A DNA stretch of 64,000 bases from assembly GCA_964418745.1 (NCBI GenBank), contig CAYQMX010000022.1, positions 1-64,000 of the forward strand, read 5' to 3'. The notes beneath the pieces were generated by a model. That model did not search any database and had not been told where the DNA came from. It saw only the letters and a program-made list of their open reading frames with translations. A program made the position numbers and the translations under genes. This document shows positions 23,802 through 33,258 of this stretch, piece after piece. How positions within the stretch are numbered: the stretch's first letter is position 1; each line of letters begins with the position of its first letter. The stretch comes from Scleromatobacter sp964418745. Lineage in GTDB: Bacteria; Pseudomonadota; Gammaproteobacteria; Burkholderiales; Burkholderiaceae_C.

Positions 23802-25171
23802 GCGCGAGCACGCCGGTCCCCGCGGGCCTCGACGCCGACCGGCTGGCCCGCTTCGCGGCCGCCGAGCGCGCGCGTTTCGTCGCCGACAACCCGCGCTCGC
23901 GGGCGCTCGCCGAGCGCACCGCGCGCCACTGGCTGCTGGGTGCGCCGCTGCACTGGATGAACGACTGGGCGACGCCGTTCGCGCTGCACGTGGCCCAGGC
24001 TCGCGGCGCGCACGTGACCGACGTCGACGGCCACGAACGGGTGGACTTCTGCCTGGGCGACACCGGCGCCATGTTCGGCCACGCCAACCCCGCCGTCGCC
24101 GCCGCCGTGGGCGCGCAGATGGCGCGCGGCTGCAGCACGATGCTGCCCACCGAGGACGCCGCCTGGGTGGGCGAGGAACTGGCGCGCCGCTTCGGCCTGC
24201 CGTTCTGGCAGAGCGCGATGACCGCCAGCGACGCCAACCGCTTCCTGCTGCGCTGGGTGCGCGCCGCCACCGGCCGCCGGCGGCTGGTCGTTTTCAACGG
24301 TTGCTACCACGGCACCGTGGACGACGTGTTCGTCGACCTGGTCGACGGCCGGCCGCGCGCGCGCGACAGCCTGCTCGGCCAGGTGCACGACCTGACGCTG
24401 CACACCACGGTCGTCGAGTTCAACGACCTCGCGGCGCTGGAGGCCGCGCTGGCCGCGGGCGACGTCGCCTGCGTGCTGGCCGAGCCGGTGATGACCAACA
24501 TCGGCATGGTGCTGCCCGAACCCGACTACTGGACGCGGGCGCAGGCGCTGATCCGCGCCCACGGCGCGCTGCTGGTGCTCGACGAGACCCACACCCTCAG
24601 CAGCGGCGTGGGCGGCTACGCGCGCGCCCACGGCCTGGCGCCCGACGCGCTGGTGCTGGGCAAGCCGATCGGCGGCGGCGTGCCGTGCGCCGTCTACGGC
24701 TTCAGCGAGGATCTGGCCGCGCGCGCCGCGGCCGCCAAGCGCGCCGCGCCCCCCGGGCACTCGGGCATCGGCACCACGCTGACCGCCAACATGCTGGCGA
24801 TGGCGGCGTTGCGCGCCACGCTGGCCGAGGTGGCGACGCCGGCCGCCCATGAGCGCATGACGGCCTGCTGCACGCAGGTGGCCGACGGGCTGCGTGAAGC
24901 CATCGCGCGCCATGGCCTGGCCTGGTGCGTGACGCAGGTGGGTGCGCGCTGCGAGTTCCAGTTCGGCCCGCGCCCGCCGCGCAACGGCAGCGAGGCCGAC
25001 GCGCTGGCGCACCCCCCTCTGGAGCACCTCGTCCACCTGGCGCTGCTCAATCGCGGCGTCATGATCACGCCGTTCCACAACATGCTGCTGGCCAGCCCGG
25101 TCACCAGCGACGCCGACGTCGACCGCCTGCTGGCCGCCTTCGACGACGTGCTGGCCGGCCTGCGCGCATGA
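23798..25171 (+). CDS. Class III aminotransferase (PLP)
   Basis: A 457-residue omega-aminotransferase-fold protein. The PLP Lys is K289 (LGKPIGGGVP), the pyridine-binding Asp is D262 (LVLDETHTL) and NGCYHGTVDD near 167-176 stacks on the ring. The DETHT sequence, where most class III enzymes have DEV-TGFR, sets it apart and resembles the glutamate-1-semialdehyde-mutase-like subgroup. Start ATG 23798 overlaps the previous stop. It likely acts on the amine or amino acid handled by the neighbouring synthetase; the substrate is not known. Confidence 0.88.
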   Translation: MSASTPVPAGLDADRLARFAAAERARFVADNPRSRALAERTARHWLLGAPLHWMNDWATPFALHVAQARGAHVTDVDGHERVDFCLGDTGAMFGHANPAVAAAVGAQMARGCSTMLPTEDAAWVGEELARRFGLPFWQSAMTASDANRFLLRWVRAATGRRRLVVFNGCYHGTVDDVFVDLVDGRPRARDSLLGQVHDLTLHTTVVEFNDLAALEAALAAGDVACVLAEPVMTNIGMVLPEPDYWTRAQALIRAHGALLVLDETHTLSSGVGGYARAHGLAPDALVLGKPIGGGVPCAVYGFSEDLAARAAAAKRAAPPGHSGIGTTLTANMLAMAALRATLAEVATPAAHERMTACCTQVADGLREAIARHGLAWCVTQVGARCEFQFGPRPPRNGSEADALAHPPLEHLVHLALLNRGVMITPFHNMLLASPVTSDADVDRLLAAFDDVLAGLRA

Positions 25172-25815
25172 CCCGCGAACAGCAGACCTACGAGACGCTG
25201 CGCCACTGGGTCACCGTGGGCCGCTTCCTGCCCGGCGAGCGGCTGAAGCTGCGCGACGTGGCCGCCGAGCTGGGCGTCGGCCTGATGCCGGTGCGCGCGG
25301 CGCTGCAGCGCCTGGCCGCCGAGGGCGCGCTCACCTACAGCCCGAACCGCGGCGTGGCGGTGCCGCGGCTGTCGCGCGCCGAGTTCGACGACGTGCTGCA
25401 GACCCGGCTGCTGCTCGAGGGCGAGGCCGCCGAGCGCGGCGCGCTGCGCCTGTCCGCCGCCGACCTCGACGCGCTGCGCGGGGAGTCCGCGCGCATGGCC
25501 GCCGCGCTGCGCGCGCTCGACGCCAAGACCTACCTGGCGGTCAACGAGGACTTCCACGTGCGCCTGTACCGCGCCGCCGGATCGCCCCTGCTGATGGCGC
25601 TGATCGAGACGGTGTGGCTGCGCATCGGGCCGCTGTCCAACCAGCTGTTCGAGGAGGCCGCGGCACCCGCCGTGCTCAACGATGCGCACGAGGACCTGCT
25701 GCGCGCACTGGCCGTCCGCGACAGCGCCGCCGCCCGCCGCGCGATCGAGCGGGACCTGTTCGTGGCGGGCCAGTTCCTGCGCCGGCGCTGCGGCGAGCCG
25801 ACACCCTCGCGCTGA
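25168..25815 (+). CDS. GntR family regulator (FCD subfamily)
   Basis: A 215-residue repressor-type regulator. Residues 5-70 are a GntR winged helix (LRHWVTVGRFLPGERLKLRDVAAELGV, here in two parts). The rest is an all-helical FCD ligand domain, with acidic and His residues (NEDFHVRLYRAAG, LNDAHEDLLRAL) that in this family bind a metal and a small acid. It overlaps the aminotransferase stop by 4 bp. The two TGTGATCACA palindromes before the operon are its most likely sites, giving autoregulation. Confidence 0.9.
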   Translation: MTREQQTYETLRHWVTVGRFLPGERLKLRDVAAELGVGLMPVRAALQRLAAEGALTYSPNRGVAVPRLSRAEFDDVLQTRLLLEGEAAERGALRLSAADLDALRGESARMAAALRALDAKTYLAVNEDFHVRLYRAAGSPLLMALIETVWLRIGPLSNQLFEEAAAPAVLNDAHEDLLRALAVRDSAAARRAIERDLFVAGQFLRRRCGEPTPSR

Positions 25816-25959
25816 GACGCTCCCGTGGCCCCGGCTGCGCGGTGAGCCTGCGGCGCTGCGCGCTTCGCCAGGGGCGAAGCGGTTGGCGAGCGGCAGGCGA
25901 CCGGAAACCTCGCGTCGCGGGGTAGGTGGAGGTTTCTGTTTCTCTCATGCGTCGGCTAC

Positions 25960-26068
25960 GGCCTATGGCCTATGGCCTATGGCCTGCGGCCTTCGCGCGA
26001 CTGCGCTGCGCTGCGCTGCGGTGCGGTGCGGTGCGGTGCTCGGCGCTGGCTCTGGCGCTGGCTCTGGC
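25960..26068 (+). repeat. Cluster of short tandem repeats
   Basis: Within the left part of the element: three copies of GGCCTAT (25960-25980), four of CTGCG (26001-26020), three of GTGCG plus GTGCT (26021-26040), and two of a 12-mer GCTGGCTCTGGC (26045-26068). Such runs arise by replication slippage and are likely variable between strains. Confidence 0.9.
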
Positions 26069-26451
26069 GCTGGCGCTTCGCCGAGGGCGGCGAAGCGGGG
26101 CGAGCGGCGCTCGGAGAGGCGCGCGACGCGGGGCGGCGGGGGTTGCCGTCTCGCTCATGCGTCCGCGGTCGGCTGCGGCCTGCGGCCTCCGCGCGACTGC
26201 GCTGCGGTGCTCGGCCCCCAGGGCTTCGTCGCAAGCTCGGCGCGTAGCAAGCCTGTACCAACGGCCCGCCGCACAGCGCGCCTCGTGCTCCTCGGCCTCG
26301 CTGCGCTCGGCAACCCTGGGTACCTGCGCTCCTCGCCGCTTCCGAATTCGCGAGACGGCAAGCCCCGCCACCCCGCTCGACGACGTCTCCTCGCTTTGTG
26401 GAAAAGACATTGAAGTGCGCTCGCGCAGGCGAGCATGAACCTCAGGCCCGT

Positions 26452-26722
26452 GCGGCCATTGCGCGAGCTCGCGCCTGGAATTTGTGCGCGCCAGCGCGTG
26501 CCGTGGCGACCCTGTCCGCAGGCGGTGGACGCCGAGCGCGGGCGGCCATTGCTCGAGCTCGCGCAGGGAGCCTGTGCACACCATCGCGCCCCGCGGAGCA
26601 CCGCTTCGCGTCTGCCGTGAACGCCAATCGCGCGTGACCTTTGCGCGGGCTCGCGCCTGGAACCTGTGTGCGCCATCGCGTCCCGTGGCGCGACCCTCTC
26701 CGCATGCCGTGAACGACGACTC
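26452..26722 (+). repeat. Three 90-bp tandem repeats at the centre of the inverted repeat
   Basis: Diverged copies begin near 26452, 26542 and 26633 (periods 90 and 91 bp). Each starts with a GCGGCCATTGC-like sequence, continues with GAGCTCGCGC and a CTGTGCGCNCCATCGCG-like stretch. They fill the loop between the two inverted arms. Confidence 0.75.
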
Positions 26723-27143
26723 GCTCGCCTGCGCGAGCGCACTTGTCTGTCTTCCTTCCAGCCCAGCGAGGAACGTTGACGAGCGGGGTGGGTGGGGGTT
26801 CCTGTTTCGCGAATTCGGGAGCGGCGAGGAGCGCAGGCGCCCAGGGTTGCCGAGCGCAGCGAGGCCGAGGAGCACGAGGCGCGCTGTGCGGCGAGCCGTC
26901 GGTACAGGCCTGCTACGCGCCGACCTTGCGACGAAGCCCTGGGGGCCGAGCACCGCAGCGCAGTCGCGCGGAGGCCGCAGGCCGCAGCCGACCGCGGACG
27001 CATGAGCGAAACAGGAACCCCCACCCGCCCCGCGACGCGAGGTCTCCGAGCGCCAGCCTCACACCAACCGCCTCGCCACCCGGCGAAGCATCCAGCGCCG
27101 CAGGCTCACCGCGCACGCCAACGCCAATCCCAGCCGCAAGCGC

Positions 27144-29081
27144 CTACAGGAACCCGATCGACAACCACGGCACCGCCGCGACGATGAGGGTGCCGACGAG
27201 CAGCGCCAGCATGTAGCGCAGCATCGGCCGGATGCCGCGGTCGGGGTTCACGCGGGCGATGGCGCAGGCGGCGTAGTAGCCCACCCCCAGCGGCGGCGCG
27301 AACAGGCCCAGGCCCATGGCCAGCGTGGCCACCATCGCGTAGTGCACGTCGTGGATGCCCAGCTGGCGGGCGATGGGAAACAGCAGCGGGCCGAACAGCA
27401 CCATCGCGGGAATGCCTTCCAGCACCGAGCCGAGCACCACGAAGGCGACGATGGAGACGGCCAGGAACATCGGCGCGCCGCCCGGCATCGCCGCCATCGT
27501 GCCCGCCAGCCAGCCCGAGAAGCCCGATTGCGTCAGGCCCCAGGCCATCGCGGTGGCGGTGCCGATGATCAGCAGGATCGCGCCCGACAGCGCCGCCGTG
27601 CCCACCAGCATGCGGCCCAGGTGGCGCCAGCGCATCTGGCGGTAGACGAAGGCGCCCACCAGCAGTGCGTAGACGATGCCGATGGTCGACACCTCGGTGG
27701 CCGTGGCCACGCCCTCGACCACCGCGGCGCGGATCAGGAACGGCAGCGCCAGCGCGGGGAACGCGAAGCCGAACAGCCGGAGGTTGGTGCGCCAGGACGT
27801 GCGCTGCACGTGGCTGCGGTCCTCGCCGCGGCTGCGCCAGCCCACCACCGCGCACAGGATCAGCCCCACCACCAGCGCGGGCAGCAGGCCGCCGGTGAAC
27901 AGCGCGGCGATGGACACGCCGGTGACCGAGCCGATGGTGATCAGCACCAGGCTGGGCGGCACCGTCTCGGTCTGCGCGCCGGTGGCCGCCAGCAGCGCGA
28001 CCAGCTCGCCCTCGTCGGCACCGCGTGCCTTCATCTCGGGGAACAGCGCCGGCGCCACGGCGGCCATGTCGGCGGCCTTGGCGCCGGAGATGCCCGAGAC
28101 CAGGTACATCGCGCCGACCAGCACGTACGACAGGCCGCCGCGCACATGGCCCAGCAGTCCGGCCAGGAAGGCGACCATCGCGCGCGCCATGCCGGTGGCC
28201 TCGAGCAGCTGGCCCAGGAACACGAACAGCGGCACCGCCAGCAGGATCAGGTGCGACATGCCCTCGTCCATGCGGCCGACGATCACCGGCATCGGCGTGC
28301 CGGTGGCCAGCGCAAGGTAGCCGAAGGTGCCCAGGCCGAACGCGAACGCGATCGGGATGCCCGCCAGCACGCTGCCCGCGGCGATGCCGACGAAGAAGAC
28401 CAGCAGGTTCAGCCGGCCCAGGTCCTCGAACGCGGCGCGCCCGAACCAGAACGCGGCGCACAGGCCGCCCACCAGCACCAGCGCGGCGGCGATGTGCTTC
28501 GCGCTCGCCTCGCGCAGCAGGCGCAGCAGCGCGAACGCGCCCATCAGCGCGACGCCGATGGGCATCGCGATCTCGCGCCACAGGTTGGAGATCTCGAGGG
28601 CCGGCGTGGTGATGTCGGCCTCGTCGCGCGCATGCTCCCAGGCGGGGCCGAGGACCATGGCCAGGAACGCCAGGCAGGCGCAGGTGGCCACGGCCTCCAT
28701 CAGCGCGCGGCCGCCGGGGCCCAGCCGGGCCACGATGGCCGTCATGCGCATGTGCTCGCCGCGCCGCAGCGCGACGACCGAGCCGAACATCGCCAGCCAC
28801 AGGAACAGGATGGAGGCGAGTTCGTCCGACCAGACGAGCGGGCTGTGCAGCACGAAGCGCGCGACGACGCCGGCCAGCAGCACGACGATGTCGGCCACCA
28901 CCAGCAGCGCCGCCGGCACTTCCACCAGCCAGCCCAGCGCCCATTCGATGCGTGCGAGCCAGCCGCGCGCGGCGCTGGTCTGCGTGATGACCGGGCCGTT
29001 GGCGGCCTCGGGCAGCGCATGGCCGAAGGCGTCGCGCACCGGCGCCAGCGCCAGCTCGTCGAGCCGGACCGGCTTTCTCAC
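27144..29081 (-). CDS. TRAP transporter fused permease (DctQ-DctM)
   Basis: A 645-residue inner-membrane protein. Residues about 45-215 are a four-helix DctQ small subunit (VWSDELASILFLWLAMFGSVVALRR in two parts is characteristic), joined to a twelve-helix DctM permease (FVGIAAGSVLAGIPIAFAFG, SGISGAKAADMAAVAPALFPEM, GLFAPPLGVGYYAACAIA). TRAP systems take up carboxylates using the Na+ gradient. Start GTG 29081 shares GTGA with the end of dctP, so the two are coupled. Its 3' end lies 28 bp from the repeat element. Confidence 0.93.
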   Translation of the reverse strand: MRKPVRLDELALAPVRDAFGHALPEAANGPVITQTSAARGWLARIEWALGWLVEVPAALLVVADIVVLLAGVVARFVLHSPLVWSDELASILFLWLAMFGSVVALRRGEHMRMTAIVARLGPGGRALMEAVATCACLAFLAMVLGPAWEHARDEADITTPALEISNLWREIAMPIGVALMGAFALLRLLREASAKHIAAALVLVGGLCAAFWFGRAAFEDLGRLNLLVFFVGIAAGSVLAGIPIAFAFGLGTFGYLALATGTPMPVIVGRMDEGMSHLILLAVPLFVFLGQLLEATGMARAMVAFLAGLLGHVRGGLSYVLVGAMYLVSGISGAKAADMAAVAPALFPEMKARGADEGELVALLAATGAQTETVPPSLVLITIGSVTGVSIAALFTGGLLPALVVGLILCAVVGWRSRGEDRSHVQRTSWRTNLRLFGFAFPALALPFLIRAAVVEGVATATEVSTIGIVYALLVGAFVYRQMRWRHLGRMLVGTAALSGAILLIIGTATAMAWGLTQSGFSGWLAGTMAAMPGGAPMFLAVSIVAFVVLGSVLEGIPAMVLFGPLLFPIARQLGIHDVHYAMVATLAMGLGLFAPPLGVGYYAACAIARVNPDRGIRPMLRYMLALLVGTLIVAAVPWLSIGFL

Positions 29082-30085
29082 GACAGCTTGCCGACGCTGC
29101 GCTCGAGCACCGCCCACCCTTCGTCGCCGAACTTCGTCTTCCACTCGCTGTAGAAGCCGGCCTTGCGCAGGTGGTCGCGGAACAGGTCGGCCTTGGTGGC
29201 GTTGAAGACCATGCCCTTGGCGGTCAGGTCCTTCTGCAGGCTGGCGTTGAGCTCGGCGACGTCGGCGCGTTCCTTCAGGCCGGCGGCGTTGATGTTCTTC
29301 GCGACGATGGCCTGCAGGTCGGGCGGCAGCTTGTCCCAGGCCTTCTTGTTGGCCAGGAACCAGAAGCCGTCCCACATGTGGTTGGTCAGCGAGCAGTACT
29401 TCTGCACCTCGTAGAGCTTGGCCGTGGCGATGATGGCCAGCGGGTTCTCCTCGCCCTCGACGATCTTCGTCTGCAGCGACGAATAGACCTCGGCGAAGTT
29501 GATCGAGGCGGGCGCGGCGTCGAAGGCCTTGAACATCGAGGTCCACAGCGGCGACACCGGCACGCGGATCTTGAAGCCCTTGAAGTCTTCCGGCGTGACG
29601 ATGGGCTTGCTCGACGAGGTGGTCTGGCGGAAGCCGTTGTCCCAGATCCTGTCCATCGCCACCAGGTCCTTCTTCAGGATCTGGGCGCGGATCCAGGCGC
29701 CGAGCTCGCCGTCCATCGCCTTCCACACCGTGTCGTAGTTGGGGAACGCGAAGCCCACGCCGCTGATCTGCGAGGCCGGCACGAGCTGGCCCAGGATCAG
29801 GCCGGACAGCGTGAAGAACTCGATGCCGCCCGAGCGCAGCTGGCTGAGCATGTCGGAGTCGGAGCCGAGCTGGTTGTTCGGATAGATCTGGATGTCGACG
29901 CGGCCCTTGGTCTCGGCGCGGATCGCGTCGGCCATCTCCTTGGCGCGCAGGTTCATCGGGTGGGTCAGCGGCAGGTTGTTCGCGTACTTGTACGTGAACT
30001 CGGCCTTCTGCGCGAACGCGCCCATCGAGGGCACGGCGAGGCTGCCGGCGGCGCCTGCGAGGATCTGGCGGCGGGTGAGTTGCAT
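29078..30085 (-). CDS. TRAP transporter substrate-binding protein (DctP)
   Basis: A 335-residue periplasmic binding protein. An N-terminal signal with RRQILAGAAGS and cleavage near AFA; the twin-Arg pattern hints at Tat export but lacks the full consensus. DctP landmarks follow: YANNLPLTHPMN, IQIYPNNQLGSD and the ligand-binding Arg region FKGFKIRVP. The ligand is probably a carboxylate; neighbouring CoA ligase and thiolase suggest an acid degraded as a CoA ester. GGAGACAACCGC precedes the ATG. Confidence 0.93.
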   Translation of the reverse strand: MQLTRRQILAGAAGSLAVPSMGAFAQKAEFTYKYANNLPLTHPMNLRAKEMADAIRAETKGRVDIQIYPNNQLGSDSDMLSQLRSGGIEFFTLSGLILGQLVPASQISGVGFAFPNYDTVWKAMDGELGAWIRAQILKKDLVAMDRIWDNGFRQTTSSSKPIVTPEDFKGFKIRVPVSPLWTSMFKAFDAAPASINFAEVYSSLQTKIVEGEENPLAIIATAKLYEVQKYCSLTNHMWDGFWFLANKKAWDKLPPDLQAIVAKNINAAGLKERADVAELNASLQKDLTAKGMVFNATKADLFRDHLRKAGFYSEWKTKFGDEGWAVLERSVGKLS

Positions 30086-30177
30086 GCGGTTGTCTCCGGT
30101 GTTGTCGTTGATCTCGTCGCCCGCGGCGACGCCTCTGGTGGCGGCCGCGAATCGCTTGTGCAGTCGATTGTGAAGGC

Positions 30178-31800
30178 TCAGGCCGGCGCGGACTGCCTCG
30201 TCTTCCCCAGGCCTGTGGATTCCCACAATTCGCCGCTGGCGAAGAGTCGTTCGCGGATGTCCTTCTTGGCCACCTTGCCGTAGCCCGAACGCGGCAGGGC
30301 GTCCCAGAACACGACATGGCGCGGCCAGCGGTAGCGTGCGCAGCGCCCGTCCAGGTGGGCCAGCAACGTGGCGACGTCGCAGGCCAGGCCAGGCCGCACG
30401 ACGACCACCGCCACGCCCACCTCGCCCCACTTCGGGTCGGGGATGCCCAGCACCGCCACCTCGGCGACGGCGGGATGCGTCAGCAGCACCTCCTCGACCT
30501 CGCGCGGGTAGACGTTGGACCCGCCGGAGATGTACATGTCGGACTCGCGGCCGGTGATGTAGAGCAGCCCGCGCACGTCGACGCGGCCCAGGTCGCCGGT
30601 GTGGAACCAGCCGCCCCGCAGGGCCTGGGCGGTGGCCTCGGGGTTGTCGTGGTAGCCCGCGAACACGGCGGGCCCGCGACAGCAGATCTCGCCGACCTCG
30701 CCCGCCGGCACGCGGCGCATGGCCGCGTCGAGGATCGCCACCTCCATGCCCGTGCGCGGACGGCCGCAGGATCCGACGTTGGCGGCGGGCGAATCGTCGT
30801 CGGCCGAATGCATGGAGGGCGGCAGAACGGTGATGCAGCCGGTCACCTCGCCGAGGCCGAAGTACTGCACCAGCACCGGGCCCAGCGTGCGCAGCGCGTG
30901 CTGCTGGTCGGCGCGGTACATCGGCGCGCCGGCATAGACCATGTAGCGCAGCGACGAGCGGTCGTGCGCGTGCACCGACGGATGCTCGACCAGCATCTTG
31001 ACGATGGTGGGCACCGTGAACACGTTGCTGACCCGGTGGCGCGCCACCAGTTCCCAGAACTGCGCCGGGTCGAGCTTGTCGCCGGGCAGCAGCACCGTGG
31101 CCGCGCCGCGCGCCACGTTCAGCAGCGCGTGGATGCCGGCGCCGTGCGACAGCGGCGCCACCGCGATCGAGACGTCGTGCTCGGTGGTGCCGGGGATCAG
31201 GTCGGCCAGGTGGTTGGCGACGACGAAGGCCATCTGCCCGTGCGTCAGCATGCCGGCCTTGGGCCGTCCGGTGGTGCCGGAGGTGTAGAAGAACCACAGC
31301 GGGTCGTCCGCGGCGACCGGGGCCTCGGACGGCTCGGCGCCCAGGTGCGCCGCCGCCAGCGCCTCCCAGTTCAGCTCGCCGGCACGGCCGCCGCCCAGGG
31401 GGACGACCAGGCGCAAGGCCGGCACCGCCGCGCGCACCGCGTCCACGTGCGCCTCGAAGCCGTCGCCCACCAGCATCGCCACCGCGCCGCTGGAGGCGCC
31501 CAGCTGCGCCACCTCGGGCGGGGTCAGGCGGAAGTTCACCGGCACCCAGACGGCGCCGAGGCGGAACGCGACCCAGCAGCTCTCGAACATCGCCAGCGTG
31601 TTGCGCGACTGCACCAGCAGCCGGTCGCCCTTGGCGATGCCCAGCGAGCGCAGCGCGGCCGCCAGGGCGTCGACGCGGCGGTCGATCTCGCCCCATGTCC
31701 ACTGGCGGTCGCCCTGGATCAGGCCGGGACGGTCGGGGTGCAGCGCCGCGGTCTGGCGCAGCAGCTGCGACAGGTTGCAGACCTGCGCCGCGTTGCTCAC
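30178..31800 (-). CDS. Acyl-CoA synthetase (AMP-forming)
   Basis: A 540-residue ANL-superfamily ligase that activates a carboxylic acid to its CoA ester through an acyl-AMP. The phosphate loop YTSGTTGRPKAG is at about 172-183, the A5-type motif QYFGLGEVTG and the hinge region YISGGSNVYPREVEE follow, and the catalytic Lys lies in GYGKVAKKDIRE near the end. GTG 31800 is the start (GGAGGCC upstream), overlapping the thiolase stop by GTGA. It is transcribed after the thiolase and before the TRAP genes, 92 bp upstream of dctP. Confidence 0.93.
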   Translation of the reverse strand: MSNAAQVCNLSQLLRQTAALHPDRPGLIQGDRQWTWGEIDRRVDALAAALRSLGIAKGDRLLVQSRNTLAMFESCWVAFRLGAVWVPVNFRLTPPEVAQLGASSGAVAMLVGDGFEAHVDAVRAAVPALRLVVPLGGGRAGELNWEALAAAHLGAEPSEAPVAADDPLWFFYTSGTTGRPKAGMLTHGQMAFVVANHLADLIPGTTEHDVSIAVAPLSHGAGIHALLNVARGAATVLLPGDKLDPAQFWELVARHRVSNVFTVPTIVKMLVEHPSVHAHDRSSLRYMVYAGAPMYRADQQHALRTLGPVLVQYFGLGEVTGCITVLPPSMHSADDDSPAANVGSCGRPRTGMEVAILDAAMRRVPAGEVGEICCRGPAVFAGYHDNPEATAQALRGGWFHTGDLGRVDVRGLLYITGRESDMYISGGSNVYPREVEEVLLTHPAVAEVAVLGIPDPKWGEVGVAVVVVRPGLACDVATLLAHLDGRCARYRWPRHVVFWDALPRSGYGKVAKKDIRERLFASGELWESTGLGKTRQSAPA

Positions 31801-32963
31801 GCGGCCTCCAGGATACTGAGGTAGTTCGCCACCGCCGCGCCGCCCATGTTGAACACGGCGCCCAGGCCGGCGCGCGGCAACTGCATGTCGCCCGCCGTGC
31901 CGGTGAGCTGCATCGCCGCCATCACGTGCTGCGACACCCCGGTGGCGCCGATCGGATGGCCACGCGACTTCAGGCCGCCCGACGGATTGACCGGCAGCCG
32001 GCCGTCGCGCCGGGTGTCGCCGTCGAGGATGGCGCGCGCGCCCTGGCCGTGACCGCGCAGGCCCATCGCCTCGTACTCCAGCAGTTCGGCGATGGTGAAG
32101 CAGTCGTGGGTCTCGACGAAATGGAGGTCGGACAGCGCGAGCCCGGCGGCGTCCAGCCCGCGCTGCCAGGCGAGCGCCGCGCCCTCGAACTTCGTCGGAT
32201 CGCGGCGCGACAGGGGCAGGTACTCGTTGACCTGGGTGCGCGAGCGCCAGCGCACCGGCTGCACCGTCGCGCCGGCCACCGGATCGCGCGAGATCACCAG
32301 CGCGGCGGCGCCGTCGGAGACGAGCGAGCAGTCGGAGCGCTTCAGGGGTCCGGCGACGAACGGGTTCTTCTCGGAGACGGTGCGACAGAACTCGACGCCG
32401 AGGTCGCGCCGCATGTGCGCGAACGGGTTGCGCACGCCGTTCTCGTGGTTCTTGGCGGCGATCGCCGCGAGCGCATCGCTCTGGTCGCCGAAGCGCTCGA
32501 AATAGACGCTCGCGATGGCACCGAACACGCCGGCGAAGCCGCCGGGCGTGGCGCCCTCTTCCTTCACGTAGGAGCACTTGAGCAGCGTGGTGCCGATCTG
32601 CGCGTTGGGCAACGTGTTCATCTTCTCCATGCCCACCACCAGCGCATGCCGGACGCGGCCGGAGCCGACGGCGTCGAGCGCCGCCCAGATCGCCGCCGAG
32701 CCGGTGGCGCAGGCGTTCTCCACGCGCACCGCGGGCACGTGGCGGAACTCCGGGATGGCCACGGCCACCAGCGCGCCGCTGAAGTCCTGCGGCACGAAGC
32801 CGCCGTTGAAGTGGCCGACGAAGATGCCGTCGATGTCGGCCAGCTGCAGGCCGGCGGCGGCCACGGCGGGCAGCGCGGCGTCGCGGATCAGCTGTTCCGT
32901 GTCGAAGGCGTCGAGCTTGCCGAAGGGCGTGTGGCCCCAGCCGACGATGTGTGCGTTGTTCAT
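31797..32963 (-). CDS. Thiolase family protein (acetyl-CoA acetyltransferase-like)
   Basis: A 388-residue thiolase-fold enzyme of the SCP2/non-specific lipid-transfer type subgroup. The nucleophilic Cys is C85 in ENACATGSA, and the base His is in GGLKSRGHPIGATG; ETHDCFTIAELLEYE is typical of this subgroup, which often has a changed C-terminal Cys motif (here GAVFNMGGAAVANY). It would cleave a beta-ketoacyl-CoA, consistent with the co-transcribed CoA ligase. ATG 32963 was chosen at the domain start; an upstream extension has no ribosome site. Confidence 0.9.
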   Translation of the reverse strand: MNNAHIVGWGHTPFGKLDAFDTEQLIRDAALPAVAAAGLQLADIDGIFVGHFNGGFVPQDFSGALVAVAIPEFRHVPAVRVENACATGSAAIWAALDAVGSGRVRHALVVGMEKMNTLPNAQIGTTLLKCSYVKEEGATPGGFAGVFGAIASVYFERFGDQSDALAAIAAKNHENGVRNPFAHMRRDLGVEFCRTVSEKNPFVAGPLKRSDCSLVSDGAAALVISRDPVAGATVQPVRWRSRTQVNEYLPLSRRDPTKFEGAALAWQRGLDAAGLALSDLHFVETHDCFTIAELLEYEAMGLRGHGQGARAILDGDTRRDGRLPVNPSGGLKSRGHPIGATGVSQHVMAAMQLTGTAGDMQLPRAGLGAVFNMGGAAVANYLSILEAA

Positions 32964-33258
32964 GTGCGGGCCCTGGTTGGCGTGATGGCGGGACGACGCG
33001 AGGGGCCGGGCCGGTTCGCCCTGTGAACCTGGCCGGGCCGCGTTCGCAGCGTCCGTGGGGTCCGATTCTGCGCAGGCCGGGCGGCCCGTGGCACCCGTGC
33101 TGCGGCGCCGCATCGCAGAAAACGGTTCACATCCTGACGCCAGCGCTGGCCGCGCCCCGGTGCCGCCGGGGCACGGGCCGCCCGCGTGCAGCGCTCCGCA
33201 GCACCCGTGTTCCGCGCACGTCGGGCCGGTTCGCGAGCGCCGGCCGCTCAGGCCGACG

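Larger units (their letters stand above)
25836..27115. repeat. 1.28-kb non-coding inverted-repeat element
   Basis: The interval between the GntR and TRAP genes holds no credible gene. Its outer ends are a perfect 20-bp inverted pair (25836-25855 and 27096-27115). A module at about 26073-26434 is present in inverted orientation at about 26723-27090 with high identity, ending in another perfect 20-bp pair (26415-26434 and 26723-26742). Part of the module also occurs a second time in direct orientation at about 25860-26020. Reading frames in it are low-complexity and occur on both strands because of the symmetry. No transposase or clear target duplication is seen. It resembles a large non-autonomous or BIME/MITE-like genomic repeat. 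Confidence 0.85.

Noticed and set aside
25960..26722. CRISPR array
   Set aside because: The repeats are either 5-12 bp runs or 90-bp diverged units, without uniform repeats separated by unique spacers and without cas genes.
26155..27024. Open frames on both strands in the repeat region (e.g. 289 codons minus, 327 codons minus, 243 codons plus)
   Set aside because: They repeat the same Arg/Ala/Ser-rich sequence in mirror image because of the inverted repeat; no domain, no ribosome site.
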